Positions 1 to 11,078 of a stretch of 64,000 nt of DNA are shown here, piece after piece. The translations under genes were made by a program, and so were the position numbers. Numbering within the stretch: the first letter of the stretch is position 1; the number at the start of each line of letters is the position of its first letter. The notes under the pieces are model-generated. The model was not told the DNA's origin. It saw only the letters and a program-made list of their open reading frames with translations, and did no database searches. This DNA comes from Plecoglossus altivelis (taxonomy: Eukaryota > Chordata > Actinopteri > Osmeriformes > Plecoglossidae), in assembly GCA_036571765.1 (NCBI GenBank), contig BROE01000002.1:4547809-4611808 (forward strand). The letters run 5' to 3'.

Positions 1-345
1 TGACAGAAGAGAGGGGCACGAGACGAGAGAGAGACAGAGATCAGAGAGACCAGAGACAGGAGAGAGACAGAGACAGACAGAAAACAGGAACAGAGAGAGC
101 CGTAGACAGAGAGGACCTCAAGCAGATTGGACAGAGAGACAGAGGACTCAGGAGACAGAGACCGAGAGAGGGGGGACCAGAGACAGAGAGAGACAGAGGA
201 GAGACAGAGAAGAGACAGAGACAGACAGGGAAACAGACAGAAGAGACGAGAGAGGGAGAGCAGCACTGAGAGAGACAGAGGACAGAGACAGAGAGGAGAC
301 AGAGGACAGAGAGAAGAGCGAGAGAGCGAGGGAAGGAGGAGAACG
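1..345. repeat. GA/GACA-rich simple repeat
   Basis: An irregular run of GAGA and GACAGA units fills the left edge. The frames that stay open across it on both strands give only R/E/Q/D-rich or S/L-rich low-complexity peptides, so they are repeat translations and not genes. Confidence 0.9.
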
Positions 346-360
346 AGGGAGCGCGGCGGG

Positions 361-2002
361 GCTAGATGGGAGAGTCGGGACTTTTACCTGACCTTCTCCT
401 GATTGTGATGAACGTAGGCACTTCACCAAAAGGAACGACTTGATCATCCTTCTCTGTCCTCTCTCTTTTCTCTCCTCTCTCAGCCCCTCATGCTTCTTCT
501 CTCCTTCTTCTCTTCTCCCCCTTCTCTCTCTGCGCGACAACTCGTTTAGTGGAAAAACGCTGAGAGCTACTGTAACTGTCAACATCAAAAGCTTCTTGCC
601 GGAAGCCCCCCCCATTCCCCACTTCTCTCTCTTTAAGCCTTTAATCACAGTTTAGTCACGCTCAGGCCTAATTAAAGACCCCTCAGATTCGCAGGCAGGC
701 GGGCGGGCGTCCCAATCTCTGCCTGCCTGAAATGCAGACTCGTCCCTCACTCTCTCTCCAAAGACAGGCTATTTAACTAAGAGGCGTGAAGCAGCTTGGG
801 TGAAGAACTAAGAGGCCTTCCATTCTTATTGGTGTGTTTCTTGACATTGTGGTAGTATTAGATTGTTTTGTGTGTTTTCTGTTTTTGGATGATTAATAAT
901 TACCAGTTTATTTAGTTTTAGTGTGAATTTGGTGTTGATGGGGTCGATGTGTTGAGGGTAATATTTTTTTGATAGGTTGTTTTTAGGTTCGTAGATGATT
1001 TGTTTTTTGTGACAGCTCAAGTTTAATATAGGTTGCTTTATGGAGCATATGGCAAGGGTGTACTAGCATAGTTAGATTGTAATAAGAAGAATGAGTTAGC
1101 GGATGATGAGATGACTTCAGTAGTTTAGATGTAGAGATGACAGAGAGACAGTAGTACCAGAGAGAGTTATCCGATGTGGTAAAAAGGTTAAAGTATAGTG
1201 ATTTCTTTGTTTGTTTTCTTGGATGCTGGGCTCAAGTTTTTTTTTGTTTGGGATCATATAGTTCTACTTGAATCTTGATCAGAGTATCATTACCGATGCT
1301 GCACTCGATTTATATGTTTCTTTATTCTTTCATAAGATTCCATAGTCTTTAGTCTTTATTTTTTTTTTTTTTTCTTATTCATTTAGTGTAGTGTTATATT
1401 TAGCACATCTGGTTGGCCAACTTGCAATGTATTTACTAGGTCATTGTTAACCGTCCTATAGGTCATGTGTGATTGTTGTGGCACTGTTTGTGCTTGTTGT
1501 TTGGATTGCTTTTTTTTTTTTTTTTGTTTTTTTCAGTTTTTTTTTTTTTTTTTTCTTTTCTTTTTTGGATTGTCGTCCACCATTATCTTATCCTTTGAGA
1601 TAACGTGGGAACCCCTCTCTTGGACTACGCGTGAGTCTTTTGTTGGGTAATCTACACAGCTATCGCTTGTTATCCATTATTCTATCCAGAATTAAATAGC
1701 ATGGTCACTAGAACCAAGTGAAGTTGAGAGTGATGTTCTATGTCCTGTACACTACTACGTACAGTTCTTACTTATCAGTATCATCTACACATTTACACAC
1801 ATTCAGTCGATCACATCTACTATATTATATTTTACTATTCAATTTGCATTTTTCACCATCTATCCAGATCACATTCACTTTCCATTACAGCTAGTTCTTT
1901 ATGCATATGCACACACAGACATACACCAATCCATCAACATCGAGACCACCTGAAGTGTCCCTCAAATACCGCTTTGATTCCATTTCACAGCAGCCCGCTC
2001 AC
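361..2002. other. Non-coding stretch, T/G-rich with poly-T runs
   Basis: I see no gene here. From about 820 to 1740 the + strand is strikingly T/G-rich, with long T runs near 1360-1375 and 1511-1555. The sequence looks more disordered than the rest of the window. It may be a degenerate repeat or a poorly polished part of the assembly. The minus-strand gene whose exons lie at 2003-2990 should continue somewhere in or beyond this stretch, but I could not recognise its next exon. Confidence 0.5.
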
Positions 2003-2125
2003 CTTTACCCTCTCGGACATCTCGTCGTACAGGTGGATGTTGACTTTCTTGATGCCAGGTACATAAGACGTCTTCTTCTTTTTCTCCTGCTGCAGCTGGT
2101 ACTCTGTCGTGGTCTTCACGATCAC
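2003..2125 (-). CDS. Internal exon of an unrecognised minus-strand gene (exon 2 of 2 seen)
   Basis: Read on the - strand, this 123-nt segment encodes 41 residues in phase 0, opening VIVKTTTEYQ and ending YDEMSERVK. It is preceded by a good acceptor (CTTGCAG at 2126-2132) and followed by a good donor (GTGAGC at 1997-2002). A second in-frame donor (GTAAAG) six bases earlier would drop two residues. It joins the 2821-2990 exon without disturbing the frame, giving ...PFPDK-VIVKTTTEYQ. The peptide is charged and hydrophilic, with a four-lysine run (KKKK) in the middle and no membrane segment or catalytic motif I know. I do not recognise the family. The composition and paired splice sites make a real coding exon likely. 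It is a fragment, because no start, stop or further exon was found. Confidence 0.6.
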
Positions 2126-2762
2126 CTGCAAGCCAGGGCAACCATCGTTAGCCGTGGCGGCGACGGGGGTTGGCTCACAGGCCCTGTCGCAACCCAGCCC
2201 CAGTGGTCCTGGTGGCGTGTCATAGTAGCTACGGTATACAAGGGGGGAGGGGATTCACCGTGGATTGTACTGTATTGAAGATTTGCCGTTAGTAGTGACA
2301 TACATGTGGAGGAGGAAGGAGTGTGTCTGTGTGGAGGGAGTGTGTGTGTGTGTGTGTGTGTGTAGGGAGGAAGTAAGTGAGTATGCGTGTGTGGAGGGAA
2401 TTAGTGTGCACATGTCTGTGTGGAGGGAGTGAGTGTGTGTGTTTGTGTGTGTATGTGCGTAAAGTACGAGGGGAGCGTCTGTGGGGTGTAGAGTACGAGG
2501 GGAGCATCTATAGGATCTAGAGTATGAGGAGAGCGTCTGTGCAGAATCCAGAAGTCTGATTGGGGCTGTGGCAGATGGGGAGGCTTTGAGGTTGCTGTTG
2601 TCTGAAGCTGTGCTCTGCCTGAGACACTTGTTTAGACAAGGAGACAGATCCTACACAGGGCCTGGCGCCCAGAATCATGGAGAAACCACACACAAACGCA
2701 CGCACGCACGCACGCACTCACACGCAAACGCACACGCAAACGCACACTCACGCACACACGCA

Positions 2763-2809
<47 letters not shown>

Positions 2810-2820
2810 TCGCCGTGTAC
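2126..2820 (-). repeat. Intron filled with GT/CA microsatellites
   Basis: This interval separates the two minus-strand exons and behaves as an intron, with GTACAC at its donor end and TTGCAG at its acceptor. It holds a GT-rich block (about 2320-2470) and a CACG/CA block ending in a pure (CA)n run at about 2766-2805, which begins 16 bases from the donor. Length changes in that run could in principle affect splicing. Confidence 0.55.
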
Positions 2821-2990
2821 CTTGTCTGGGAAGGGCTGCTGGAGCTGTGTGACCTCCAGGGGTGTGATGAGGGGGATGTTATCAAAGCCGTCATCCATTG
2901 ACGGCTGCTTCTCCAGCTTGTCAGACAAATGACTGCCTAGCTTCACCATGTCGGCCTGCGTGTGCGTGTGTGTCAGCTCAGCCGCACCAC
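2821..2990 (-). CDS. Internal exon of an unrecognised minus-strand gene (exon 1 of 2 seen)
   Basis: On the - strand, this 170-nt exon follows an acceptor (TATGCAG, 2991-2997) and ends at a donor GTACAC (2815-2820). It begins with two bases that finish a split codon and ends on a codon boundary, so the next exon starts in phase 0. The readable part runs AAELTHTHTQADM, then a central SHLSDKLEKQ, then an acidic MDDGFDNIPLITPLEV stretch and PFPDK. It shows third-position variety typical of coding DNA and no stop in 56 codons. The acidic patch followed by a hydrophobic IPLITPLEV core looks like a short linear binding segment, but that is inference. I cannot assign a family, and the 5' part of the gene was not found with confidence upstream (towards higher coordinates). 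Confidence 0.6.
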
Positions 2991-3163
2991 CTGCATAGGA
3001 AACAGAGGGGGGCCGTGGAGGCTGGGTAAAGCAGATCAGACTGAGATGGGAGGAGAGGATAGAAAGGGAGGACAAGGGAGGGGAGGGCAGGAGAGGAGAC
3101 ACATTTTTCGATACACAATATAATATTCATTACTATGGCAACAAAGCTATATTTTCGGCGTTC

Positions 3164-3167
3164 TCCC

Positions 3168-3203
<36 letters not shown>
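3164..3203. repeat. (CT)n microsatellite
   Basis: A near-pure CT run. A shorter CA-rich run follows at about 3345-3392. Confidence 0.9.
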
Positions 3204-3399
3204 ATGTATTTCCCTTTCCCGATCAATAGGATGGTCTTAATGTGGATCTATGGGGGTGAAGGGAAGCTAGGCTCGCTGGTGATGTAACACGACACCTCTC
3301 TACCTCCATCTGGTACCCTCCTCACCCTCACCACCACCCCCCACCCACACACACACACTCACACACACACACACACTCACACACACACACACCCTCTCC

Positions 3400-5800
3400 C
3401 GACATCGGCTGGATGATGCTAGTGACTCACAGAGATGATGCGCACTGGTACGATGGATCTTGTGGCATAACTACAGGGGTTTTGGACTTGGATACGAATA
3501 GAATGATCCTAACGTTGAACACAACACAACAGAATGCAGTAGAACACCAACAGAGCAGACTAGATGTAGAATAGAACAGACTGATAACAGAATTTGGGAC
3601 ATCACGCACAAAATTGAACTGTAGACCACACTAGACTAGAATGTCATGTTCTTTGACTCTTAAAGATGTGGTAAGAAGACAATCACAAACCAAAATACGT
3701 CAATTCTAACTCCTCCCGGTCATACTTAAAGCTGGACCCACCCGCAACTAGATCGGAGACGTCTCCTTTGATTGAATTTGTTTGTGCGCTAATGCGCGCG
3801 TGCCCGTGTGTTGCCACTGTGAGTGGGTGAGTTGTAAATGGGATCCATTAGCGCGGCCATCATTAGTATCCCCTCACTCATCTCCTTCAGTCCTGTCGCT
3901 TGGTCCACTAGTAGGAGGGGTGTTCACCGTGATGATTCACATGGCTGAGTGACATTACGTCACGCTAATAATGAGCAGAGTGCTGTTAGAATGTGCTCTC
4001 ACTAACAAGCAAAGAAAAACAAGCGATGAACGGGTGAATAGGCCAGAAAGGCGGCATTGTAACGGCATAGCTTTTTAACATAAGGAACTGCTCACGCATA
4101 CCTGACAAATGGATTATGTTGAAATTAGATGTTACTACTATGGTAGTTGCAGGCTGCATAAACGTTAGGCCGTAAATGAATTGAATCTTACGCTAATAGC
4201 CCCAGGCTTCTAATGACGTGATGTCCCTGTCCGGTCTACAAGCAAGAACTGTGCAGACATGCTTAACTTCAGGGTTCGTCGCTCACGGGTTTTAGAACTT
4301 ACTGCATTGAACAGAGTGCGCTGACTGCGGACTAAAGTCTCCTGGGAGCGAAATGTGGTCAGCAAATACGAATAATATAAACATTGGACTGAGGAGATAG
4401 TGTGAATGGTCAAATTCAACATTAGACAAAACGACAATGGTTTTTTTTCTGTTATATTAGAAACCCTATCTAGTCTAACCTTCTAGTCTACGGGCTGCCT
4501 CCCCGCTGCGTTTCGCTTTACCAAAATGCAAGCACACAAATCGATTCGAGTAAAATGATAACGTGATATTCATTTAGCCAGAAAAACAACATATAAAAAT
4601 GGACTCTTTTTATACAAATAGCCTTCAAAAGGCGCAATGCCGTACTAGGCTACAAACAATGGCATTGTTATCATGAAATGATCAACTACATTTCTCACTG
4701 TCAAGGAGAGTGTGTCATGGCTACCTCAACAGCGCTCATTGATAAAATAGAATTTGTTAAAACACATCACAAAAAAAGACCAAATAAGCGGAAAACACAA
4801 GACACATGACACAGCCGTGTCCTTCTGTGGCGTTGAATCACTAAGGATGTGTGGTTTGCGTTTGCCGTTATATTGAGCTGCTTTAATTTCACAGCTACCA
4901 ACCTTCTTATGAATAACGTCCACTTTAAAAGCAGAATTAATACGCATTCACAACGGATAGCCTACGATTCCGCACAGAATATTAAATTATAAAAGAGAAA
5001 ACTTACTGTGAAATCGTTCGCTGGGTTTGGTTGGATGTTTGTGGGAACAGAACAGTGAGCCTCGAATACCGGTTACCGTGGTGATTCGGGGCTGGATTGC
5101 GCATGTTATTCGGGTTGCATCCTCCGGAGGAAATTGGCGTCTTCACATGATGCTCATCAGCGTAAACGTGATGAGGAATTGATCAAGACAAGTAGGCCCA
5201 TTATTGCCCATCCCATGAAAAGGATGTTGACCCCTCACACACACAAAACAGCAACACGTCAACACGTTTTAAATGTTTTATACGCTATTTCAGCAAAAAG
5301 ATAAGTTAACCCGTGAACTTAATTTACACTCGATACTACTCGACTTGCAGGGGTAAAAAAACAAACAAAACAACAACAAATGAAAAGAGTGTCATGAAAA
5401 CACATTTGTAAATGTTTGTATTTTAAGCGTAAGAATACAGTAATTCACTACTGCACCTTAAAAATAACCACGTTAATCAAAACGATGTAGTTTGGGGGGG
5501 AAAACCTGCGAATAATGTTTCAACGTGTTTTTCATTTTTATTTTATTAGGCTACTTGGATTGATTACAAATATGCATCATAAATAAGCATAATTCCTTTC
5601 AAACATGCGGATATTATTTTGTAATGTACTGTATTTAAAAGGCTTGGTTAAACGACTAGCAAATGACAGCAGTCTTGCTGTGAGCGTCAATAACAGCCTG
5701 GAGACGCGCAGCAGCTGTCGCTGCAAGAGGCAGTTCATGTGGTGTTTGCGATGCGGGCTCACCTCTCAATGAAGGTGAAGTGCTGCGGATGCTGACAGGA
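3400..5800. other. No gene seen
   Basis: I find no convincing exon on either strand. The frames that are open are short, AT-rich and lack paired splice sites. A 40-nt segment at 3431-3470 (-) is flanked by CTGTAG and GTGAGT but does not fit the phase of the 2821-2990 exon in its most protein-like frame. Confidence 0.4.
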
Positions 5801-5802
5801 AA

Positions 5803-5999
5803 TCTGTGTGTGTGCGTGTGTGTGTGCGTGTGTGTGTGTGTGTGCGTGTGCATGTGCGTGTGTGTGTATGTGAAGGAGTCATAGCGTGTTTATTTGTGAG
5901 TCGAGAGATAACATTCAAAGAAGAGTGTAATTGTAGGCCACATGATGTAAGGCTATTTGATAAGGAGAGAGAGCAAGAGAGACGGACCAGGGGAGGGGG

Positions 6000-6032
<33 letters not shown>
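5803..6032. repeat. GT microsatellite and GA microsatellite pair
   Basis: A (GT)n block with GC interruptions spans about 5803-5872, and a pure (GA)n run lies at about 6002-6032. The sequence between them is unique. Confidence 0.9.
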
Positions 6033-6036
<4 letters not shown>

Positions 6037-6109
6037 ATGAGGGCAAGCGGGCCAACGGGATCCCGGGCTGTCTGCTGAGCTAAGAAAATCCTTTCAGTGA
6101 GCAAAGACC

Positions 6110-6310
6110 CATGCTGCTCGGTCTTTGGTTATGCCGGATTCATATGAATCTATTAAGCCTTTAGGAGCCCGCCCAACCAAATATTCACCCCCGCTCTCCC
6201 GTCCTCCCCTCCATAACTCCCTCCCCCCTGCATGGGCTTAAATTGGGCCTACTTTTATTGTTTTGACCTTTCATTTGCGGGGGAGTGACTTCAAAGCAGA
6301 GCTCTTTTAC
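6110..6310. promoter_or_regulatory. Candidate conserved regulatory element with Oct-like palindrome
   Basis: A non-coding patch containing a perfect 14-bp palindrome GATTCATATGAATC at 6137-6150, a TTAAATTGGGCC segment and TTATTGTTTTGACC near 6255 (a SOX-like ATTGTT core). The motif mix is typical of developmental enhancers, but conservation was not tested, so this is inference. Confidence 0.25.
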
Positions 6311-6444
6311 CGTCCTCTTTAAGTGGATAGCGGTGTCATCCCCACCGTGAGGGAAGAGACAGTCTGGCTGCCCTGAGCTAGCTGGGAGGAAAGAGACCCG
6401 GCCGGGGTGGACATCATGAAAATGAGAAACAATTATGGTGTTTA

Positions 6445-6510
6445 AAGGGTAAGGGAGGAGGGGGTAGGGGGGGAGGGAGGGGGGGTAGGGGGATGGGGTG
6501 GTCGGGTCTT
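6445..6510. repeat. G-rich tract with quadruplex potential
   Basis: More than four runs of three or more G lie within about 65 bases on the + strand, separated by single A/T or TA spacers. This meets the usual sequence criterion for an intramolecular G-quadruplex. Confidence 0.6.
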
Positions 6511-6577
6511 TGTGTGTGTGCGTTTGCTCGCCAGGGCACCTAAACGAATGGTCTCGTTTTAAAAATGAATAAGCAAT

Positions 6578-6619
6578 GAAAAACGTTTTATGAAAAACGT
6601 TTTATGAAAAACGTTTTAT
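6578..6619. repeat. Three exact 14-bp tandem repeats, GAAAAACGTTTTAT
   Basis: Units start at 6578, 6592 and 6606 and are identical. Each contains the perfect palindrome AAAACGTTTT. Confidence 0.95.
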
Positions 6620-6896
6620 CTCTGGTGAAATGTGCCAAAAAAATGAGTCGACCAAACAGACTTTGAAATGAAAGCGTTCTGGAAAACAAAGTTAAGGGCA
6701 AGGCCTTCGTCATTGAATGCTTTAATGAAAATCATGATTAAGTATACTGTTACCAAGGGCTACAAAACCAGGAACTGCGATTGAATTGAGAGGCTATACA
6801 ATTCAATATCGTTTATAGGACATATGCCTGAAAGCTTACCATATAATTTCCTAAAAGTTTACAGTGTAAATCTATTGTCATAACACCAAGAAAAAA

Positions 6897-6916
6897 CAAA
6901 TCTCTATAGAGATTTG
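6897..6916. repeat. 20-bp perfect palindrome
   Basis: CAAATCTCTA is followed immediately by its reverse complement TAGAGATTTG with no spacer. It could be a dimeric protein-binding site or a cruciform. No gene or mobile-element terminus is evident next to it. Confidence 0.9.
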
Positions 6917-7909
6917 CTAACTTGTTAACTTAATTTGTTAGACTTGCCTATTCATCCATTATGGTCAACCAGCATGTATATTCCAACTCTCAGGGTTCCA
7001 TGGTAACTACGAGGGTGTCTCGTGTTGATCTTGAGTCTTTAACAACATCGCCATCTATTGTCAAAAACAAATATTGCAGCATTCATTATAAAAAAAAACA
7101 ACAGATGGCAGCAGAGCAACATTCTTTTCATTTTTACTGTACTGAACTCGGTAGACCACCCTCTGACTCCATTGTCATGTGGTCACAACGACCCCAAATC
7201 ATGTTCAAACCTAATAAAAGGCATTCAAAATAATGCAGCTCACTAAATGAAACCTCAAAGTGGTTCACTAGTTTGGAATTTCGTTGGATTACAGTGACCC
7301 AAAAGAACAAAGTTATGAAATCAACACATCAATACCAGATTGGATCTAGGTCTGGTATCGTATATACACATTCAAAGCAGTTCAAAAGATGAAAACATTT
7401 TCAGAAGGACACATTTCTTTGAAGACAGAACTACAGCATGCCAAAATATTGTCCTTTTCCATTGACACGCTTATGAAAAACAGAAGACACGATGCGTATG
7501 GTGTGAAAACATTCACTTCACAAGCCTGAAACCTACTGTATCGACTTCACATGGACACGATTCTGAAATGCAATGTAATAAGGGGTTATCTTGAACTTGA
7601 ATAAAAACACATCGTCGATATGTCCTCAAATTCACATTACAGTGTATTTACTGTGTTAATGTAACTTACCTCAACTAGCCCTGAATGACACCTTTAAGAC
7701 TCGTGTAACAGGTAAGACCTGCCATTCTTAGCCTCGAGAGAAGTTTTTTTTTAGAGCTGCCCTTAATCTGGAATCCTATTCCAAGGTTCGACAAGAAGGA
7801 AAGTGACCAAATTAGCTCCACCAAGTAAACTGATGCTATTAACACTTAGCTCAGCCCAGTGCCTGAACAGACCGTGGTGTTGCCAAGGCGTTGTAATGGG
7901 ATGCTAAAG

Positions 7910-7912
7910 NNN
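7910..7912. other. Three ambiguous bases (NNN) before a G run
   Basis: The only ambiguous bases in the window sit directly before a G homopolymer, consistent with an unresolved homopolymer length in the assembly. Confidence 0.95.
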
Positions 7913-8289
7913 GGGGGGGGGGGTTGAATACGTTAACTGAGATAAGGAACGCAATGGAAAGTAAGAAATCGAGTTAATGATCTTGGATTAAGGCCACACA
8001 CGCTGTAGCCCCAGCGTGGCGAGATGACTGGAGATCTAGCTGTGGGGGAAAGGGAGAGAGCCCAAAAGCAAGCTGTTGCCTTTACAGTCTGGTCGCGTTC
8101 CACTAAAGCCCAGTTTTAGTGACTTTGCATTTAGCAACATGGCTCGTCCGTCTGTTGTTGTAAAAAATGATTTTACGTGACTAACAAAGCAGAGCCTTGA
8201 CATTCCAAAAAATAAACACTGTGGCATTTCCAGAGGGGACAAGACCTCTGGTGGTGGTGGTGGTGGTGGGGGGGGGCAGTGGCCCAAAC

Positions 8290-8535
8290 CAAGGAGAGAG
8301 AGACGGCGAGAGAGAGAGGTGGAGAGTTGAAGGGAGAGAGAGACGGAGGGAGAGGGATGGAGAGGTAGAGCTGGAGAGAGAGCAATGGAGGGAGAGAAAT
8401 GGAGGGAGAGCGATGTGGAGAAAGAGATGGAGAGAAAGAGATGGAGACAGACAAAGAGATGAAGTGAGAGATGGAGAGAAAGTGATAGTGTTTGAGAGAG
8501 AGAGATAAATGGAGAGATGAAGAGAGAGAGAGAGT
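8290..8535. repeat. GA-rich purine repeat
   Basis: An irregular purine tract with GAGAGA and GATGGAGAGA units. Long open frames on both strands here are repeat translations. Confidence 0.9.
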
Positions 8536-9159
8536 CACTGGAACGAGAATACCCCTGGCTGATCATTGAAAGAGCAGCCCTTTGCCCCTCACGTACAGGT
8601 GCACACTGCCGACCTAGATGGGTTAAGACTCCCTGGAGCAGCTGAATCGACTGGATTTCTTATACTGTTCAATTCAGCACACACGTGTGCTAATAGCGTG
8701 TTTTTCTGTCTCCAGCATTGTGCTTCCCAGTTGTTTTTCTCCGGAGCTCCTACAATATACAAAAAAAAATGTTTATTTTGATCTTGTTATGTGAGCAGTA
8801 GTTAAAGTAATGAAATGGCAGCCACCGACCAAACGAGAAATTATCTTGGCAAGTTTACCAGTTGGAAGACAAACGCAACATGTTTTTCTCAAAGATAAAC
8901 AAGTCTTTTCCACTCTCGACTGTGCTTTAGGCCTGGACCAAGAGCTGATGGTAGTTACAGCATTGGACACCGTCTCTTCTCCTGTCCTCGGTGAAATCCC
9001 AGGGGTGAAACATTAACGTTATGAGGTACAGACAATGAGCAAGTTAACAACATGGCAAGGATCAGACACGACTCTAAACTGTGAGTGAAACCAGAGGAAG
9101 AAATGACAAGATGTTGATTTCACAGAAAATGAAAGTGAAAGAATGTACAATAGCTCCGG

Positions 9160-9276
9160 TTATTTGAATTCGTCTGGCGTCATGAGCGTTTTCAACAAAA
9201 ATCCCCCCCGACTTTCCATCTCCGTGCTCTTTCCAACTGCCAAAGAGACCGCAGACTCATCCTCTGCCACACTTAG
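9160..9276 (-). CDS. Possible terminal exon (minus strand), 38 codons plus stop
   Basis: Read on the - strand, a good acceptor (GGTTTGCAG, 9277-9285) opens a phase-0 frame. It begins LSVAEDESAVSLAVG, contains MESRGGFLLK and ends MTPDEFK before a TAA stop at 9160-9162. The peptide composition is protein-like. An AATAAA on the - strand at 8772-8777 could be its poly(A) signal. The nearest upstream candidate exon (10479-10595) also ends in phase 0, so the two can be joined, but there is no homology behind this. The exon could equally be chance. Confidence 0.25.
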   Translation of the reverse strand, partial: LSVAEDESAVSLAVGKSTEMESRGGFLLKTLMTPDEFK

Positions 9277-9815
9277 CTGCAAACCAGGGATAGAATCAGC
9301 ACGTAGAGTGAGGAAATAGGTCTTCCATACAAACGTCCAAGCAAAAGTCCCTGAAACACAGCCACTCCATTAAACACAGCCTCTCCCTTAAAGACAAGCG
9401 AATCGTCCAAGAGGCATTCTACCACCGTCTACGGGACGAAACTCCCTCGAAGGTTCGCCAAGTCGGTCCGCTGGGCAGCTGCGGAGGATCTGAGGATCTC
9501 GGAGACAACCTGCGTGACCTTGAAGGCTATAACGAGAACAGCAGGACATGGGCTGAACCAGGAAATGCTGAGCGTGCAGACCGCACCAGGCAGCAGACCA
9601 AAGGTGACCCCCCCCCTCCCTCCCTCCCCGCCGCCCACTGGGATCAGAAGAGTACCGGCAGCAATGCAGTTCAAATGCAATCTCAAGAAACAGACTGGAG
9701 GAGAGGGAGCGGCTTGCATCTCGATTTCATTGACCGTCTTTCCCATGTTGGAGCACGATGAAGATAAGGATCTCACAATGTGTTCGTCGTCACCGCAAGA
9801 GAAGAAATGCATACA

Positions 9816-9816
<1 letters not shown>

Positions 9817-9873
<57 letters not shown>
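9817..9873. repeat. (CA)n microsatellite
   Basis: A pure run of about 28 CA units. It bridges open frames on both strands that should not be read as one protein. Confidence 0.95.
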
Positions 9874-9875
<2 letters not shown>

Positions 9876-10478
9876 TAACAAAGTAAAGATACCTAGAATT
9901 AGCCAAGTCCTGTTTACAGCTTCTGGCCTGGTTTTCATACTGTGTCCACACCTTGAGGATAGCATGACGGTCAGACTAAGCATTCCTTTGAGATGTTGTC
10001 TCTAGATTTTTGGCCGAGGCTTTAGTCCAATATGCCAGTGAAGTATAGCGTCAGCTAGCAGGACTAACTGGTATGAGGCCTTGTCATGGAATGTTGGTTC
10101 CTGCCATCTGGCTGAAAGACAACAGACAATACAGAGACAGTAATCCGTCCTCCTGTATTGGGCTCCAAGCTCTGCCATGGAATTGTGACTAACAACACAT
10201 CATGAACCACACTGAAATCATCAAGTAATAAAAAACCCCCAAACTGGGTCAGTTTGTCTACCACTGAGGAAAGTCTTCATTGTGAACCCATCCCCAGACA
10301 CCAAACAAATAATATCCAGTCGTTCCAGGACAGGCAAACAGACGCATCAAAGACAGGCATTTTCCATCTACAGATCCCATTGTTGTCCTCCACACGAGAC
10401 GGTCTTGAACGCTCACCCCGATCACACCGCTTGACCCACTTAACCTTGATCTGCAGCCACACTCACATCCGAGCTCAC

Positions 10479-10595
10479 CTGCATTGACTGCATCATACTT
10501 TGCGCTATACTTAGTGCTACGCTAATGTGCTTTAAAAGCCCTGACCTGTCCCGCAAATCCACAGACAGCCTCCACAGTTGTGAGGTTTGACTCGC
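10479..10595 (-). CDS. Possible internal exon (minus strand), 39 codons
   Basis: On the - strand this 117-nt segment follows an acceptor (GTCACAG, 10596-10602) and ends at a strong donor (CAG|GTGAGC, donor bases 10473-10478). It is open in phase 0, starting ASQTSQLWRLSVDLRDRSG and ending ALSIAQSMMQSMQ. Only this frame is open throughout. It may pair with 9160-9276. The opposite strand carries the start of the 11079 gene region, so one of the two readings could be false. No family is recognised. Confidence 0.22.
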
Positions 10596-11078
10596 CTGTG
10601 ACCAAGTGCACCAGTGTTCCGATAGAGTGGAAGAGAGAGAAAGTGGGAAAGAAAGAGAGCGTGGGAGAGAGAGCGGTTGGAGTGACTCAAGAACAGACGC
10701 AGAGAACATTCTTTTCACGTGAAACAGTGGGATATTGCCAGGAGTGTTGTTTGGTGACTGGTACGTTTCTGCAGTGCAGGTGAGTGTGTCTGGTGAGCTG
10801 TGTCTTTGAGGCAACGGTAAGAGCCACCTGTCTGAAAGAGCGTTCACAAGATTCTAGCAAATATCCAAGTGTAAGTGTAATTCAAGGAAAAAGTAACACA
10901 GCTGTTCCATACATGTGTGGCTGTTTACCGTCGCCAGTCAAGTGGAATGGTTTCAAATCTACCTTTGACATTTTTTGAAACTTTGAATGCATTTTTCTGG
11001 CAGTTGTACATACAAAACAACATATGTTATTTCCCTCCTCGACAGAAAGGTACTAAACTTGTGTCCCCTCCTGCTAGC

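Noticed and set aside
3431..3470. 40-nt minus-strand segment between CTGTAG and GTGAGT
   Set aside because: Its protein-like frame ends in the wrong phase for the 2821-2990 exon.
9429..9983. 184-codon minus frame
   Set aside because: It is held open by the CA microsatellite, and the ends lack coding bias.
10064..10112. Short minus segment after a good TTTCAG acceptor
   Set aside because: Reaches a stop after 15 codons. It is too short to support without transcripts.
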